This document shows positions 14,215 to 22,599 of a stretch of DNA of 64,000 nucleotides, one piece after another (position 1 is the stretch's first letter; each line of letters begins with the position of its first letter). Origin of the DNA: Microbacterium sp. Root180. Its GTDB lineage: Bacteria; Actinomycetota; Actinomycetes; Actinomycetales; Microbacteriaceae. The position numbers were made by a program, and so were the translations under genes. The notes below the pieces were generated by a model. It did no database searches. It was not told the DNA's origin and was given only the letters and a program-made list of their open reading frames with translations. The stretch is from the NCBI RefSeq assembly GCF_001428485.1, contig NZ_LMHS01000001.1:62404-126403 (forward strand), written 5' to 3'.

Positions 14215-14290
14215 GTCGAGAAACGAGGAGAAACGCCGCGAGCGCGGGCGCGAGATCGACGCCGTCCGGCGTGTTTCCTCGTTTCTCGAC
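14215..14290. repeat. Family B palindromic element, copy 1
   Basis: Exactly 76 bases with perfect arms GTCGAGAAACGAGGA and TCCTCGTTTCTCGAC, sitting between the convergent pucR and cupin genes. Two further 76-base copies are inside the ABC-F gene (35011, 35158) and one of 77 bases is at 54036. It can also act as a bidirectional terminator. Confidence 0.8.
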
Positions 14291-14337
14291 CGTTCACCGC
14301 GCCGCCTCGCCCCAGCCCTGGCCAGGCGGCGGCAGGA

Positions 14338-14688
14338 CTACGGCGCGAGGTAGATCTTGCGGAGGGTCTCGCGGATCGTCCAGGTCGTGCGCATGCCGGC
14401 GGTGAGGCGCGCGACCGACCCGGGGCGCAGCTCGAGGTCGGGCAGAGCCGGGTCGTCGAACGACACGGTCGCCGCTCCTGACAGCACGACGAAGACCTCG
14501 TCCGCCTCGACGTCGGTCGAGACGCCGGGGGTGTGCTCCCACACGCCGATCTCGATGCCGCCGATCTCGCCGAGCTCGACGGATCCCGCCCGTGGGGAGC
14601 CGTCGACGACCTGCTCGGCGGGCACCGGGGCGAGCGCGAGGTCGAGGGACGCGGCGTCCGTCCCCGCGCCGGCCGCCAGGCCGCTCAC
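14338..14688 (-). CDS. Small cupin domain protein
   Basis: A 116-residue single-domain cupin. The conserved cupin core reads GVWEHTPGVSTDVEADEVFV, then VLSGAATVSFDDPALPDLEL, then PGSVARLTAGMRTTWTIRET, which matches the small DUF861-type cupins that often accompany FAD amine oxidases. One metal-ligand position is a threonine rather than histidine, so it may bind a ligand without metal catalysis. The GTG start overlaps the stop of the FAD oxidase by four bases (GTGA), giving tight translational coupling, and it is the last gene of the long minus-strand set that begins with potA. Probable role: accessory binding protein in amine breakdown. Confidence 0.8.
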   Translation of the reverse strand: MSGLAAGAGTDAASLDLALAPVPAEQVVDGSPRAGSVELGEIGGIEIGVWEHTPGVSTDVEADEVFVVLSGAATVSFDDPALPDLELRPGSVARLTAGMRTTWTIRETLRKIYLAP

Positions 14689-16118
14689 GAGTCGAACCCC
14701 AGGCCGAGCGCGTCGAGGGTCTTGAGCAGCAGATTGCGCTTGCCGAGGTTGTGGTCGGCCCGGTCGAGCGACCAGCGCGTCGCATTGATGCCCATGGCGG
14801 CGGCGGGCTCGGGAGGGAACGGGAGCGGGCGCTTGCGCACCATCTCGAGCTCGGTCCGCTCGGTGGATACGCCGTCGAGCAGGTCGAGCATGACATCGCC
14901 GGCGAAGCGGGTCGAGCCGACGCCCAGCCCGGTGAATCCGGCCGCGTAGGCGACGCGGCGGTCCCGAGCCGTGCCGAAGAACGCTGTGAACTGCGTCGAG
15001 GTGTCGATCGCGCCGGCCCACTGGTGGGTGAAGCGCAGACCCTCGAGCTGCGGGAAGGTCGTGAAGAAGTGGTTCGCCAGCGTCTCCCACGTCTGCGGCC
15101 GGTTCTCGTACTCGGGCCGCACCTTCCGGCCGTAGTGGTAGATCGCGTCGTAGCCGCCGAACAGGATGCGGTTGTCCTTCGAGATCCGGTAGTAGTGGAA
15201 CTGGTTGGCCATGTCACCGATGCCCTGCCGGTCGCCCCACCCGATCGATGCGAGCTGCGCGTCGGTGAGCGGCTCGGTCATGAGCACGTAGTCGTACACC
15301 GGCACCGTCATCAGGCGGTTGCGCTTGATGAGAGACGGGAAGACGTTCGTGGCCAGCACCGCACGGGCCGCGTCCACGCGTCCTGCCTCCGTGACGACCG
15401 AGACGCCGGTCGGCCCCGGGGTCTCGAGATCGGTCACCCGCGTCCGCTCGAAGATCTCGACGCCGCGCTCCTCGCAGACGCGGGCGAGTTCCGCGGCGAG
15501 ACGGGCGGGATGCAGCATCCCGCAGGCATTCTTTTCCCACACGGCGGCGAGATAGGTGGGCGAGTGGACGGATGCCTGCGCCTCGGCCCGGTCGAGGAAG
15601 ACGACGCCTTCCTCGCCCTCGGCGGCCCACTCCCGCAGCCATTCGACCTGGTGGGGCTCGATGGCCGGTGCGAACTGTCCGGTGCGCTCGAAGTGGAAGT
15701 CCATGCCGTACTGCGCCTCGGACGCCTCGATCGCGTCGAGGTTGGCGAGCCCGAGGCGATCGAGCGTGGGCATCTCCTTCGGCCAGCGCGCCATGCCGTT
15801 CTCGTGGCCGTGGGTCAGGCTCGCCTCGCAGAATCCGCCGTTGCGGCCCGATGCCGCCCAGCCGACGCGCTGGGCCTCGACCACGACGATCTTCGCGCCG
15901 GGGTCGCGCTCGCTGGCGAGCAGCGCCGTCCACAGCCCGGTGTAGCCGGCGCCGACGATCACGAGATCGGCGCGGTGCGTCCCCGTGAGCGGGGGCCGGT
16001 CGGGCAGAAGGTCGGGCGGGAGGTCGTCGCGCCAGAACACCGAATGCGCGGTGTCCGCCAGCGCGTGACGGATGACGGATGCTGCCGGCCGCTGTCGTTC
16101 GAAGACGGTCGTGCCCAC
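14685..16118 (-). CDS. FAD-dependent amine oxidase (gamma-glutamylputrescine oxidase-like)
   Basis: A 477-residue DAO-family flavoprotein. The FAD-binding Rossmann motif is near residue 50 (DLVIVGAGYTGLWTALLASE), the ASGRNGG loop follows, and the C-terminal FAD contact is in AYAAGFTGLGVGSTRFAGDV. These are the hallmarks of PuuB-like and related amine or amino-acid oxidases that turn an amine into an aldehyde or keto acid with hydrogen peroxide. Neighbouring polyamine-importer and aminotransferase genes support an amine substrate. The GTG at 16118 was chosen because AGGGAAG is eight bases upstream; the frame is open to 16286 but that stretch runs through a family A repeat. Confidence 0.85.
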   Translation of the reverse strand: MGTTVFERQRPAASVIRHALADTAHSVFWRDDLPPDLLPDRPPLTGTHRADLVIVGAGYTGLWTALLASERDPGAKIVVVEAQRVGWAASGRNGGFCEASLTHGHENGMARWPKEMPTLDRLGLANLDAIEASEAQYGMDFHFERTGQFAPAIEPHQVEWLREWAAEGEEGVVFLDRAEAQASVHSPTYLAAVWEKNACGMLHPARLAAELARVCEERGVEIFERTRVTDLETPGPTGVSVVTEAGRVDAARAVLATNVFPSLIKRNRLMTVPVYDYVLMTEPLTDAQLASIGWGDRQGIGDMANQFHYYRISKDNRILFGGYDAIYHYGRKVRPEYENRPQTWETLANHFFTTFPQLEGLRFTHQWAGAIDTSTQFTAFFGTARDRRVAYAAGFTGLGVGSTRFAGDVMLDLLDGVSTERTELEMVRKRPLPFPPEPAAAMGINATRWSLDRADHNLGKRNLLLKTLDALGLGFDS

Positions 16119-16223
16119 GGATATCACTTCCCTGTCAGGTGAGGTGCTTCCATCCTGACTGCGACGCGCCCCGCGCACGACCCCGCCCGTGTCGGGAATC
16201 TTCGCCGCGGCCGGACGCCCTGT

Positions 16224-16290
16224 GTTGCGTTCGTGCGGGCGGAAGAGTGCGTCGCCCACCCGCGGAGCGCGCTTTCGCCCGCACAAACAG
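16224..16290. repeat. Family A palindromic element, copy 2
   Basis: Arms TTCGTGCGGGCGGAAG and CTTTCGCCCGCACAAA, imperfectly complementary, in the 200-base space between the amidohydrolase and the FAD oxidase genes. Here it lies inside a likely operon, so it could trim expression of the downstream genes. Confidence 0.65.
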
Positions 16291-16319
16291 AGGGGGAGGA
16301 GCGGTGGCGGATGCCGCGG

Positions 16320-17975
16320 CTACGCGTCGGGCGCGGCGTAGACGCGGTCGCCCTCGATGAAGGTCTGCAGCACACGCGTCGCGCCGATCTCGTCGGCGGG
16401 GGCGGCGAACGGGTCGCGGTCGAGCACGACGAGATCGGCGAGCTTCCCGACCTCGATGGTGCCGGTCGTGCGCTCGAGGTGGTTCACCCACGCGGAACCA
16501 GCCGTATAGGCGGTCAGCGAGGTCGCCAGGTCGATGGCCTGCTCGGGTAGGAACGCGTCGTACTCGCCCTCCTCGTGGCCGGGGGCGGAGGTGCGGTTGA
16601 CGGCGACGTGGATCGCCGCCAGCGGGTCGGGAGTCGACACCGACCAGTCGCTGCCGGCGGCGAGCACGGCGCCGGAGCGCAGCAGGTCGCCGAACGGGTA
16701 CTGCCACGCGCTGCGGGGCTCGCCGAGGAACGGGAGCGTCAGGTCGACCATCTGCGGTTCGAGCGCCGCCCACAGCGACTGCATGTTCGCGGCGACGCCG
16801 AGCTCGCGGAACCGACCGATGTCGTCCGGGTGCACCACCTGGATGTGCGCGATGTGGTGGCGGTTGTCGCCGCGGCCGTTGCGGTCGATCGCGTGCTCGA
16901 CCGCGTCGAGGCACTCGCGCACGGCACGGTCGCCGATGGCATGGAAATGCACCTGGAAGCCCGCCGCATCCAGCATCGGCACCGCTTCGTTGAGCACCTC
17001 GGGTGCGACGAAGGAGATGCCCGAGTTGTCGGTGAAGTGACCGTGCCCGTCGCAGTAGGGCTCGAGCATCGACGCCGTGAAGTTCTCGGCGACGCCGTCC
17101 TGCATGATCTTGATCGAGGTCGCGGCGAATCGCCCGCCCCGGTAGCGCTCGCGACGCTCCAGAAGCGAGGCGATCTGCTCGAGGCCCTTCGTGCGGTCCC
17201 ACCAGATCGCGCCGACGACGCGCGCCGTCAGCGTCCCGTCGGCTGCGGCCTTCAGATAGGCGGGGCCGGGATCGCCGGCATCGCCGTACGACCCCACGAT
17301 GGCGTCCTGCCACGCCGTGATGCCGAACGAGTGCAGGTAGCGCTGGCCGACGAGGAGCGCCTCGGTGAGCCGCTCCAGCGGCTCCTCGGGGAGCAGCCGG
17401 TTGACCAGGCCCATCGCCCCCTCGTGCAGCGTGCCGGAGGGAGAGCCGTCGGCATCGCGCTCGATGCGCCCGTCGGCCGGGTCGGGCGTGTTCCGGTCGA
17501 TCCCGGCCAGGCGCAGCGCGGCCGAGTTGACCCACGCGCCGTGCCCGTCGCGATTGGGGAAGAAGGCCGGCCGGTCGGGGATCACGGCGTCGAGCGCCGC
17601 CGCTGTGGGCGTGCCGCCGGGGAAGGCCGACATCTGCCATCCGCCGCCCAGGATCCATTCGTCGTCGGGATGCGCGGCGACGTAGCGACCGATCGCCTCG
17701 AGGTACTCGTCCGCGGTGGCGTAGTCGGCCAGATCGCACCGCAGCATGTCGAGTCCGCCCCACACCGGGTGCACATGCGCATCCTGGAAGCCGGGGAGCA
17801 GCATCCGTCCCCGCAGGTCGACGAGCTCGGTCTTCGGCCCGACGAAATGGGAGAAGTCGTCGCCCGTGACCGCGACGATGCGACCGTCCTTCACCGCCAC
17901 CGTCCGCGCGCGCGAGCGCACGGTGTCGGCGGTGAAGACGGGTCCGTCCGTGAAGACGAGGTCGGCGTACGGCAC
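16320..17975 (-). CDS. YtcJ-like amidohydrolase
   Basis: A 551-residue metal-dependent hydrolase of the amidohydrolase superfamily (amidohydrolase_3). The metal-binding HxH is in PGFQDAHVHPV near residue 66. Further ligands are in VHFHAIGDRAV and RHHIAHIQVV, and the late Asp in LAAGSDWSVSTPDPLAA. The C-terminal sheet (TIEVGKLADLVVLDRDPFA) closes the composite beta-sandwich. Such enzymes hydrolyse N-acyl or cyclic amide bonds. It lies directly behind potC, so it probably processes what the importer brings in. A paralog with the same motifs and order (38512-40191) is tied to a different importer. GGAGG precedes the GTG start by seven bases. Confidence 0.88.
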   Translation of the reverse strand: MPYADLVFTDGPVFTADTVRSRARTVAVKDGRIVAVTGDDFSHFVGPKTELVDLRGRMLLPGFQDAHVHPVWGGLDMLRCDLADYATADEYLEAIGRYVAAHPDDEWILGGGWQMSAFPGGTPTAAALDAVIPDRPAFFPNRDGHGAWVNSAALRLAGIDRNTPDPADGRIERDADGSPSGTLHEGAMGLVNRLLPEEPLERLTEALLVGQRYLHSFGITAWQDAIVGSYGDAGDPGPAYLKAAADGTLTARVVGAIWWDRTKGLEQIASLLERRERYRGGRFAATSIKIMQDGVAENFTASMLEPYCDGHGHFTDNSGISFVAPEVLNEAVPMLDAAGFQVHFHAIGDRAVRECLDAVEHAIDRNGRGDNRHHIAHIQVVHPDDIGRFRELGVAANMQSLWAALEPQMVDLTLPFLGEPRSAWQYPFGDLLRSGAVLAAGSDWSVSTPDPLAAIHVAVNRTSAPGHEEGEYDAFLPEQAIDLATSLTAYTAGSAWVNHLERTTGTIEVGKLADLVVLDRDPFAAPADEIGATRVLQTFIEGDRVYAAPDA

Positions 17976-18039
17976 GGGGGAACCTCCGCGATCGGGGGAT
18001 GGATGCCGCGGCTCGGCCGCGGTGCGAACGATGCGCCTG

Positions 18040-18960
18040 TCAGCCGCCGGTCATCGTGCGGGCGATCTGCGTCGCGGAGTCTCCGGCGCGCTTGAGCACC
18101 AGCGCGACGAGCGCGAGGGCGACGAGCGTGAGCAGGAGCATGATCGTCGACACGGCCGCGATCTCGGGCCGAAGACCTGTGCGCAGCGCGCTGAGCACGT
18201 ACACCGGCCACGGGGTCGTACCCGACACCTGCACGAACGCGGCGACGATCGTGTTGTCGAGGCTCAGCGTGAAGGCGAGCAGGAACCCGGCGAGCACCGC
18301 GGGCATCGCCAGCGCGAGCGTGATCCGTCGGAAGGTCGTGAAGGGCTTCGCGTAGAGGTCGGCGGATGCTTCCTCCAGGCGCGCGTCCTGACCCACCAGC
18401 CTGGCGCGGACGATGTACGACACCACCGCCGTCGCGAACAGCGACGAGCCGACGGACAGGCGCACGATGCCGTCGTTGAACATGGTGATGCCGAGGTCTT
18501 GTCCGAGGAACACCATGAACGGCAGCAGCGCGACCGCGTCGACGATCTCGGGCGTCACCGACACGAGGAGCAGCAGACCCAGGAACCACCACACCCACTT
18601 GCCGGGGTGGCGTGCCATCGCGATGCCGGCGAGTGTCCCGAGCGCCGTCGCGATGATCGCGGCGATGAACGCCGTGATGAGCGACACGCGCACCGCGTTC
18701 TGGATCGCCGGCTTCGTCAGGATCGTCCCGAAGGCGTCGAAGCCGAACCCGTCCCACACCGCGAGCAGGCGCCCGGTGTTGAAGGAGTGCACGACGATCA
18801 CGATGATCGGCAGGAACAGGAAGAGCATGACCAGCACACCCCACACGCCGAACGCGACATCCGACCACGGCTTGCGCGCGCGACGCCGCGGCGAGGAACC
18901 CCGACGGCCGTCTCGAGCCTGGGCCTGCAGGATCGTCTCGGTCTGAGTCTGCGCGGTCAC
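18040..18960 (-). CDS. potC: Spermidine/putrescine ABC transporter permease (PotC-like)
   Basis: A 306-residue inner-membrane subunit with six hydrophobic segments. The cytoplasmic EAA loop reads EASADLYAKPFTTFRRITLA, the contact for the ATPase. A long basic N-terminal tail precedes the first helix. It starts at a GTG overlapping the potB stop by four bases. Together with potB it forms the membrane channel; substrate is judged from the whole operon and could be another cationic amine. Confidence 0.85.
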   Translation of the reverse strand: MTAQTQTETILQAQARDGRRGSSPRRRARKPWSDVAFGVWGVLVMLFLFLPIIVIVVHSFNTGRLLAVWDGFGFDAFGTILTKPAIQNAVRVSLITAFIAAIIATALGTLAGIAMARHPGKWVWWFLGLLLLVSVTPEIVDAVALLPFMVFLGQDLGITMFNDGIVRLSVGSSLFATAVVSYIVRARLVGQDARLEEASADLYAKPFTTFRRITLALAMPAVLAGFLLAFTLSLDNTIVAAFVQVSGTTPWPVYVLSALRTGLRPEIAAVSTIMLLLTLVALALVALVLKRAGDSATQIARTMTGG

Positions 18961-19907
18961 GAGGTCGCCTCCAGTGCGGCTGCGGGTGCAGCATCCGTCT
19001 CAGCGGATTCCGTGGCGGGTCCGAGGACCAGCCGGTTGCGGGCACGGAACGGCATCGCGACGAGCCACAGGAGCAGGGCGCACACCGCGACGGTGATCAT
19101 GATCATGAGCATCAGCAGCACGGCCATCGCCGATCCGAGCGCCCAGTTCTGCGCGGTCTGGAACTGCCCCGCGACGAGTTGGCCGATCATGTTGCCCTTC
19201 GCGCCGCCGAGGACCGTCGCGGTGATGTAGTCGCCCATGAGCGGGATGAACACCAGCAGCACGCCGGCCACGATGCCCGGCTGCGACAGCGGCAGCGTGA
19301 CGCGGAAGAAGGTCACGAGCTTGCCCGCGCCGAGGTCCTTGGAGGCCTCGCGCAGTGCGGGGCCGACCCGGTCGAAGGCCACGAACAGGGGCAGGATCAT
19401 CAGCGGCAGGTAGTTGTAGACGACACCGATGATGACGGCGGTGCGGGTGTACAGCAGCTCGAGGGGCCCGTCGAGGACGCCGATCCCCTGTAGCAGGCTC
19501 GACAGCCACCCCTCAGGGGCGAGGATCACCTGCCAACCGATCGTGCGGACGAGGAAGTTGGTCCAGAAGGGCACGAGGACGAGGGCGATGAGGATGCCAC
19601 GGCGCGACGCAGGCACCTTGAACGCCATCCAGTACGCGACCGGCGCGCCGATGAGGAAGCACAGCACCGTACCGATGAGCCCGACCCACAGCGTGTTCTG
19701 GAACGTCGCGAGGAACGTGGGCGAGATCGCCTCGAAGTACCTGTCGAGCGAGAGGATGTCGTTCGCGTGGGTCCCGAACACGCCCGGCTTGTAGCCGAAG
19801 CTGAACCACACGACCATCGCTACCGGCGCGACGAAGAAGATGAGGAGCCACACCCAGGCCGGGACGGCCAGCGCGGGTCCCACCGCGCCGGTGGCGCGAT
19901 TACGCAC
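18957..19907 (-). CDS. potB: Spermidine/putrescine ABC transporter permease (PotB-like)
   Basis: A 316-residue permease with six membrane segments. The EAA loop is ALREASKDLGAGKLVTFFRV. The motif FVRTIGWQVILAPEGW, with a short periplasmic loop, is typical of PotB/PotH-type subunits. The GTG start overlaps the stop region of the binding-protein gene by eight bases. A C-terminal alanine-rich tail of ~25 residues is unremarkable. Confidence 0.85.
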   Translation of the reverse strand: MRNRATGAVGPALAVPAWVWLLIFFVAPVAMVVWFSFGYKPGVFGTHANDILSLDRYFEAISPTFLATFQNTLWVGLIGTVLCFLIGAPVAYWMAFKVPASRRGILIALVLVPFWTNFLVRTIGWQVILAPEGWLSSLLQGIGVLDGPLELLYTRTAVIIGVVYNYLPLMILPLFVAFDRVGPALREASKDLGAGKLVTFFRVTLPLSQPGIVAGVLLVFIPLMGDYITATVLGGAKGNMIGQLVAGQFQTAQNWALGSAMAVLLMLMIMITVAVCALLLWLVAMPFRARNRLVLGPATESAETDAAPAAALEATS

Positions 19908-21084
19908 CGGCGGCAGCCTTCACCTCGTTGTAGATCTCGACGCGCGTGCTCAGTGAGTCGTTCATGACCTGCTCGTGCATGGTCTCGAGCTGCTCGGGTG
20001 TGAAGAAGATCATGTCGAGCCGCTCGACCTCGGCGGCCTCGGCGGCACTCTCCATGTCCTTGCCGCCCACGTTGTAGCCGACCCACTCGAGGTTCAGCAG
20101 CTGGTTCTCGGGGACCATGGCGAAGTTGATGAAGGCATGAGCGGCCTCGGGGTGGGCGGAGCCGGTCGCGATCGCCCAATTGTCCATCCAGAGCTCGGTC
20201 TGCGGGCCGGGGAGCACCCACTGCCAGCGGTCGGGCTCGGACGACTCCTGGATGCCGAGGCGCGCGTCGCCGTTCCAGGCCATGAGCAGCGCGTGAGTGC
20301 CCTGGGGGATCGTGTTGGCGCCCGCCGCGGAGTCGAACGCCGCCACGTGAGGGGCGATCTTCTCGACGAGGAAGGCCCGCGCTTCTTCGAGCTCGTCGGG
20401 GTCGTCGGTGTTCCAGTCCATGTCGTTGGCCCAGAAGTAGCATCCGACCACGCCCGCCGGGTCGTCGGACATCGCGGTCTTGCCGCTGGCCTCGTTCTGG
20501 GCCGCGTCGAAGTAGTCGGACCACGTCGTCAGCTCGCGGGTGATCACGTTCTTGTCGTAGACGTAGCCCGTCGTTCCCCAGGCCTTGCAGATCGAGTAGT
20601 CGTTGTTCGGGTCCCACGCGCGCCCGAGGAAGGCCGGGTCCATGTTCGAGATGTTCGGGAGCAGATCTTTGTTGAGCTTCTCCAGCAGTCCCTGCTCGAT
20701 CATCTGCGGGATGAACACACCCGTCGGCACGACGATGTCGTAGCCGGAGGTGCCCTTCGCGGCGACGAGCTTGGCGATGAGCTCCTCGTTCGATCCGTAG
20801 GAGTCGAGCGTGACCTTGGGACCGAGCTCGGCGGTGAACGCCTCGACGACCTCGGGCGCGTCGTACTCGGCCCACGTGTAGACCGACAGGCTGTCCTCGA
20901 GCTCGCCACCGGTCGCCTGGGGCGCCGGCGACCCACCGCCGCCCGGCGCGCACGCCGCGAGGGCCGCGGCCGAGCCGGCGATCGCGGCGATGCTGAGGAA
21001 GCGGCGTCGGGTGAGTTCGCGGACGATGGCCGGAGTCGATGCCTCGGGCGCGAGGATCCGGATCGGGTTTCGGGATTCGGTCAT
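19900..21084 (-). CDS. potD: Polyamine-binding lipoprotein (PotD-like) with Tat-type signal
   Basis: A 394-residue extracellular solute-binding protein. The N-terminus has a twin-arginine-like stretch (RELTRRRFLSIAAIAGSA) followed by a lipobox (ALAAC), so it is probably exported folded and anchored by a lipid. The mature part opens with LEDSLSVYTWAEYDAPEVVE, which closely follows the PotD/PotF beginning (xLxVYxWxEYxxPEV), and has IVVPTGVFIPQMIEQGLLEK, another family signature. It should bind a polyamine or similar cation and deliver it to PotBC. Confidence 0.88.
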   Translation of the reverse strand: MTESRNPIRILAPEASTPAIVRELTRRRFLSIAAIAGSAAALAACAPGGGGSPAPQATGGELEDSLSVYTWAEYDAPEVVEAFTAELGPKVTLDSYGSNEELIAKLVAAKGTSGYDIVVPTGVFIPQMIEQGLLEKLNKDLLPNISNMDPAFLGRAWDPNNDYSICKAWGTTGYVYDKNVITRELTTWSDYFDAAQNEASGKTAMSDDPAGVVGCYFWANDMDWNTDDPDELEEARAFLVEKIAPHVAAFDSAAGANTIPQGTHALLMAWNGDARLGIQESSEPDRWQWVLPGPQTELWMDNWAIATGSAHPEAAHAFINFAMVPENQLLNLEWVGYNVGGKDMESAAEAAEVERLDMIFFTPEQLETMHEQVMNDSLSTRVEIYNEVKAAAGA

Positions 21085-21153
21085 CGGGGGTCTCCTGGTT
21101 TCGGGTCGGGGAGCCGGTGAAGGCGGATGCTGCGGTGGTGCGTGGTGCGTGGT

Positions 21154-22326
21154 CTAGGCGGCGGTCGGCGGCGCGACGTAGCCGCCCTCCTGGGCGGCCT
21201 CGTCTGCGGGGAAGAGCAGCACATGGTGCGCGGCCCACGTGCATACGACGGCGTCGCCGACCTGCAGGGCTGGGGCGTCGGGTGTCGGGCGCCGCACGAT
21301 GAGGCTCTGGTCTTCGCCGAGCTGCACGAGGTACTGCATCGTGTCGCCGAGGTGCGAGACGCCGATGAGGTGGCCGCGGGTCGCGTTGACGTCGGGGAGG
21401 GCCGCGCCGGTGTCGGCGTCGATCCGGATGTACTCGGGACGCACGGCGGCCTCGCCCTGCGTCGCCGCCTGCAGTTTCGCCTCGGCGCCGCGGACGAGCG
21501 CGTGCGCAGAGTCGACGGCCGCGCCGGATTCGGTGACCGCGCCGCGGAAGAAGTTCTGCTGACCGACGAACGCGGCGACGTACGCCGACGCGGGGCGCGC
21601 GTAGACGGTGTCGGCGTCGGCGAGCTGCTCGATGCGGCCCGCGCGCATGATCGCGATGCGATCGCTCATCGAGAGGGCCTCGCCCTGATCGTGGGTGACG
21701 AAGACGAAGGTGATGCTGAGCCGCGACTGCAGGAGCTTGAGCTCCAGCTGCATCTCCTCGCGCAGCTGCCGGTCGAGTGCGCCGAGCGGCTCGTCGAGCA
21801 GGAGCACCGCGGGACGGTTGACGAGGGCGCGCGCGAGCGCGATGCGCTGCTGCTGCCCGCCCGAGAGCTGCGTCGACTTGCGGTCGCCGAAACGGCGCAT
21901 CTGCACCAGATCGAGCGCCTGCGTGACCTTCTCGCGGATCTCGGACTTCGGCGTCCGCCGCTGCTGCAGGCCATAGGCCACGTTCTCGGCGACCGAGAGG
22001 TGCGGGAAGAGGGCGTAGGCCTGGAACACGGTGTTCACGTCGCGGCGGTAGGGCGGAACGCCCCGGACAGAGGTTCCCGACACCCTGATGTCGCCCTCGT
22101 CCGGCTGCTCGAACCCGGCGATCATGCGCAGGGTCGTGGTCTTGCCGCAGCCGGAGGGACCGAGGAGGGAGATGAATTCGCCCGGCTGGATGGTCAGCGA
22201 GAGGGCGTCGACGGCGACCTGATCGCCGTACCGCTTGGTGACGGCATCCAGGACGACCGCGCCGCGGCCTTCGGTGTGGGCGGGTGTGTTCGCCGGGGCC
22301 GTCTCTGCGTCAGTCGCCGTGGTCAC
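21154..22326 (-). CDS. potA: Spermidine/putrescine ABC transporter ATPase (PotA-like)
   Basis: A 390-residue ATPase. Walker A is GPSGCGKTT, the Q-loop FQAYALFPHLSV, the signature LSGGQQQRIALARAL, and Walker B LLLDEPLGALD with the H-loop VTHDQGEAL. The C-terminal ~120 residues form the TOBE regulatory domain. The GTG at 22326 is the first plausible start after the upstream non-coding region. It is the first gene of a minus-strand run: importer genes, amidohydrolase, FAD oxidase and cupin. The 270 bases upstream carry two copies of GACAGATCGTCCG that also occurs near pucR. Confidence 0.9.
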   Translation of the reverse strand: MTTATDAETAPANTPAHTEGRGAVVLDAVTKRYGDQVAVDALSLTIQPGEFISLLGPSGCGKTTTLRMIAGFEQPDEGDIRVSGTSVRGVPPYRRDVNTVFQAYALFPHLSVAENVAYGLQQRRTPKSEIREKVTQALDLVQMRRFGDRKSTQLSGGQQQRIALARALVNRPAVLLLDEPLGALDRQLREEMQLELKLLQSRLSITFVFVTHDQGEALSMSDRIAIMRAGRIEQLADADTVYARPASAYVAAFVGQQNFFRGAVTESGAAVDSAHALVRGAEAKLQAATQGEAAVRPEYIRIDADTGAALPDVNATRGHLIGVSHLGDTMQYLVQLGEDQSLIVRRPTPDAPALQVGDAVVCTWAAHHVLLFPADEAAQEGGYVAPPTAA

Positions 22327-22466
22327 CTGGTGAGGTCCTCTGCAAGCGGGCCTCGCGACGTTGCGCGGCCGGGTGGGCTGGTGTGGGTATTCAATATCGG
22401 GCGGTCCAGCCCCGCAACGTGCCACTCGGCGAACCGGACGATTAGCGGCGCGGAAGGCGCCCGCGC

Positions 22467-22570
22467 GACAGATCGTCCGGAGTTGTGTAACGGTCAGGAA
22501 ACCGCGGGGTTTCGGTGGGGACACGCAAGAGGCTCGTGGCCCGAGGGGGTGGAGGCCGACAGATCGTCCG
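22467..22570. promoter_or_regulatory. Two GACAGATCGTCCG motifs upstream of potA
   Basis: The 13-mer is at 22467-22479 and again at 22558-22570, 91 bases apart, in the region between potA and the next gene. A near-identical word sits beside pucR at 12451. This is what a common regulator site would look like; the low-complexity bases between them show nothing else. Confidence 0.45.
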
Positions 22571-22599
22571 TCGCGCGCTCTCTGCCGCGTGCACGCCGG

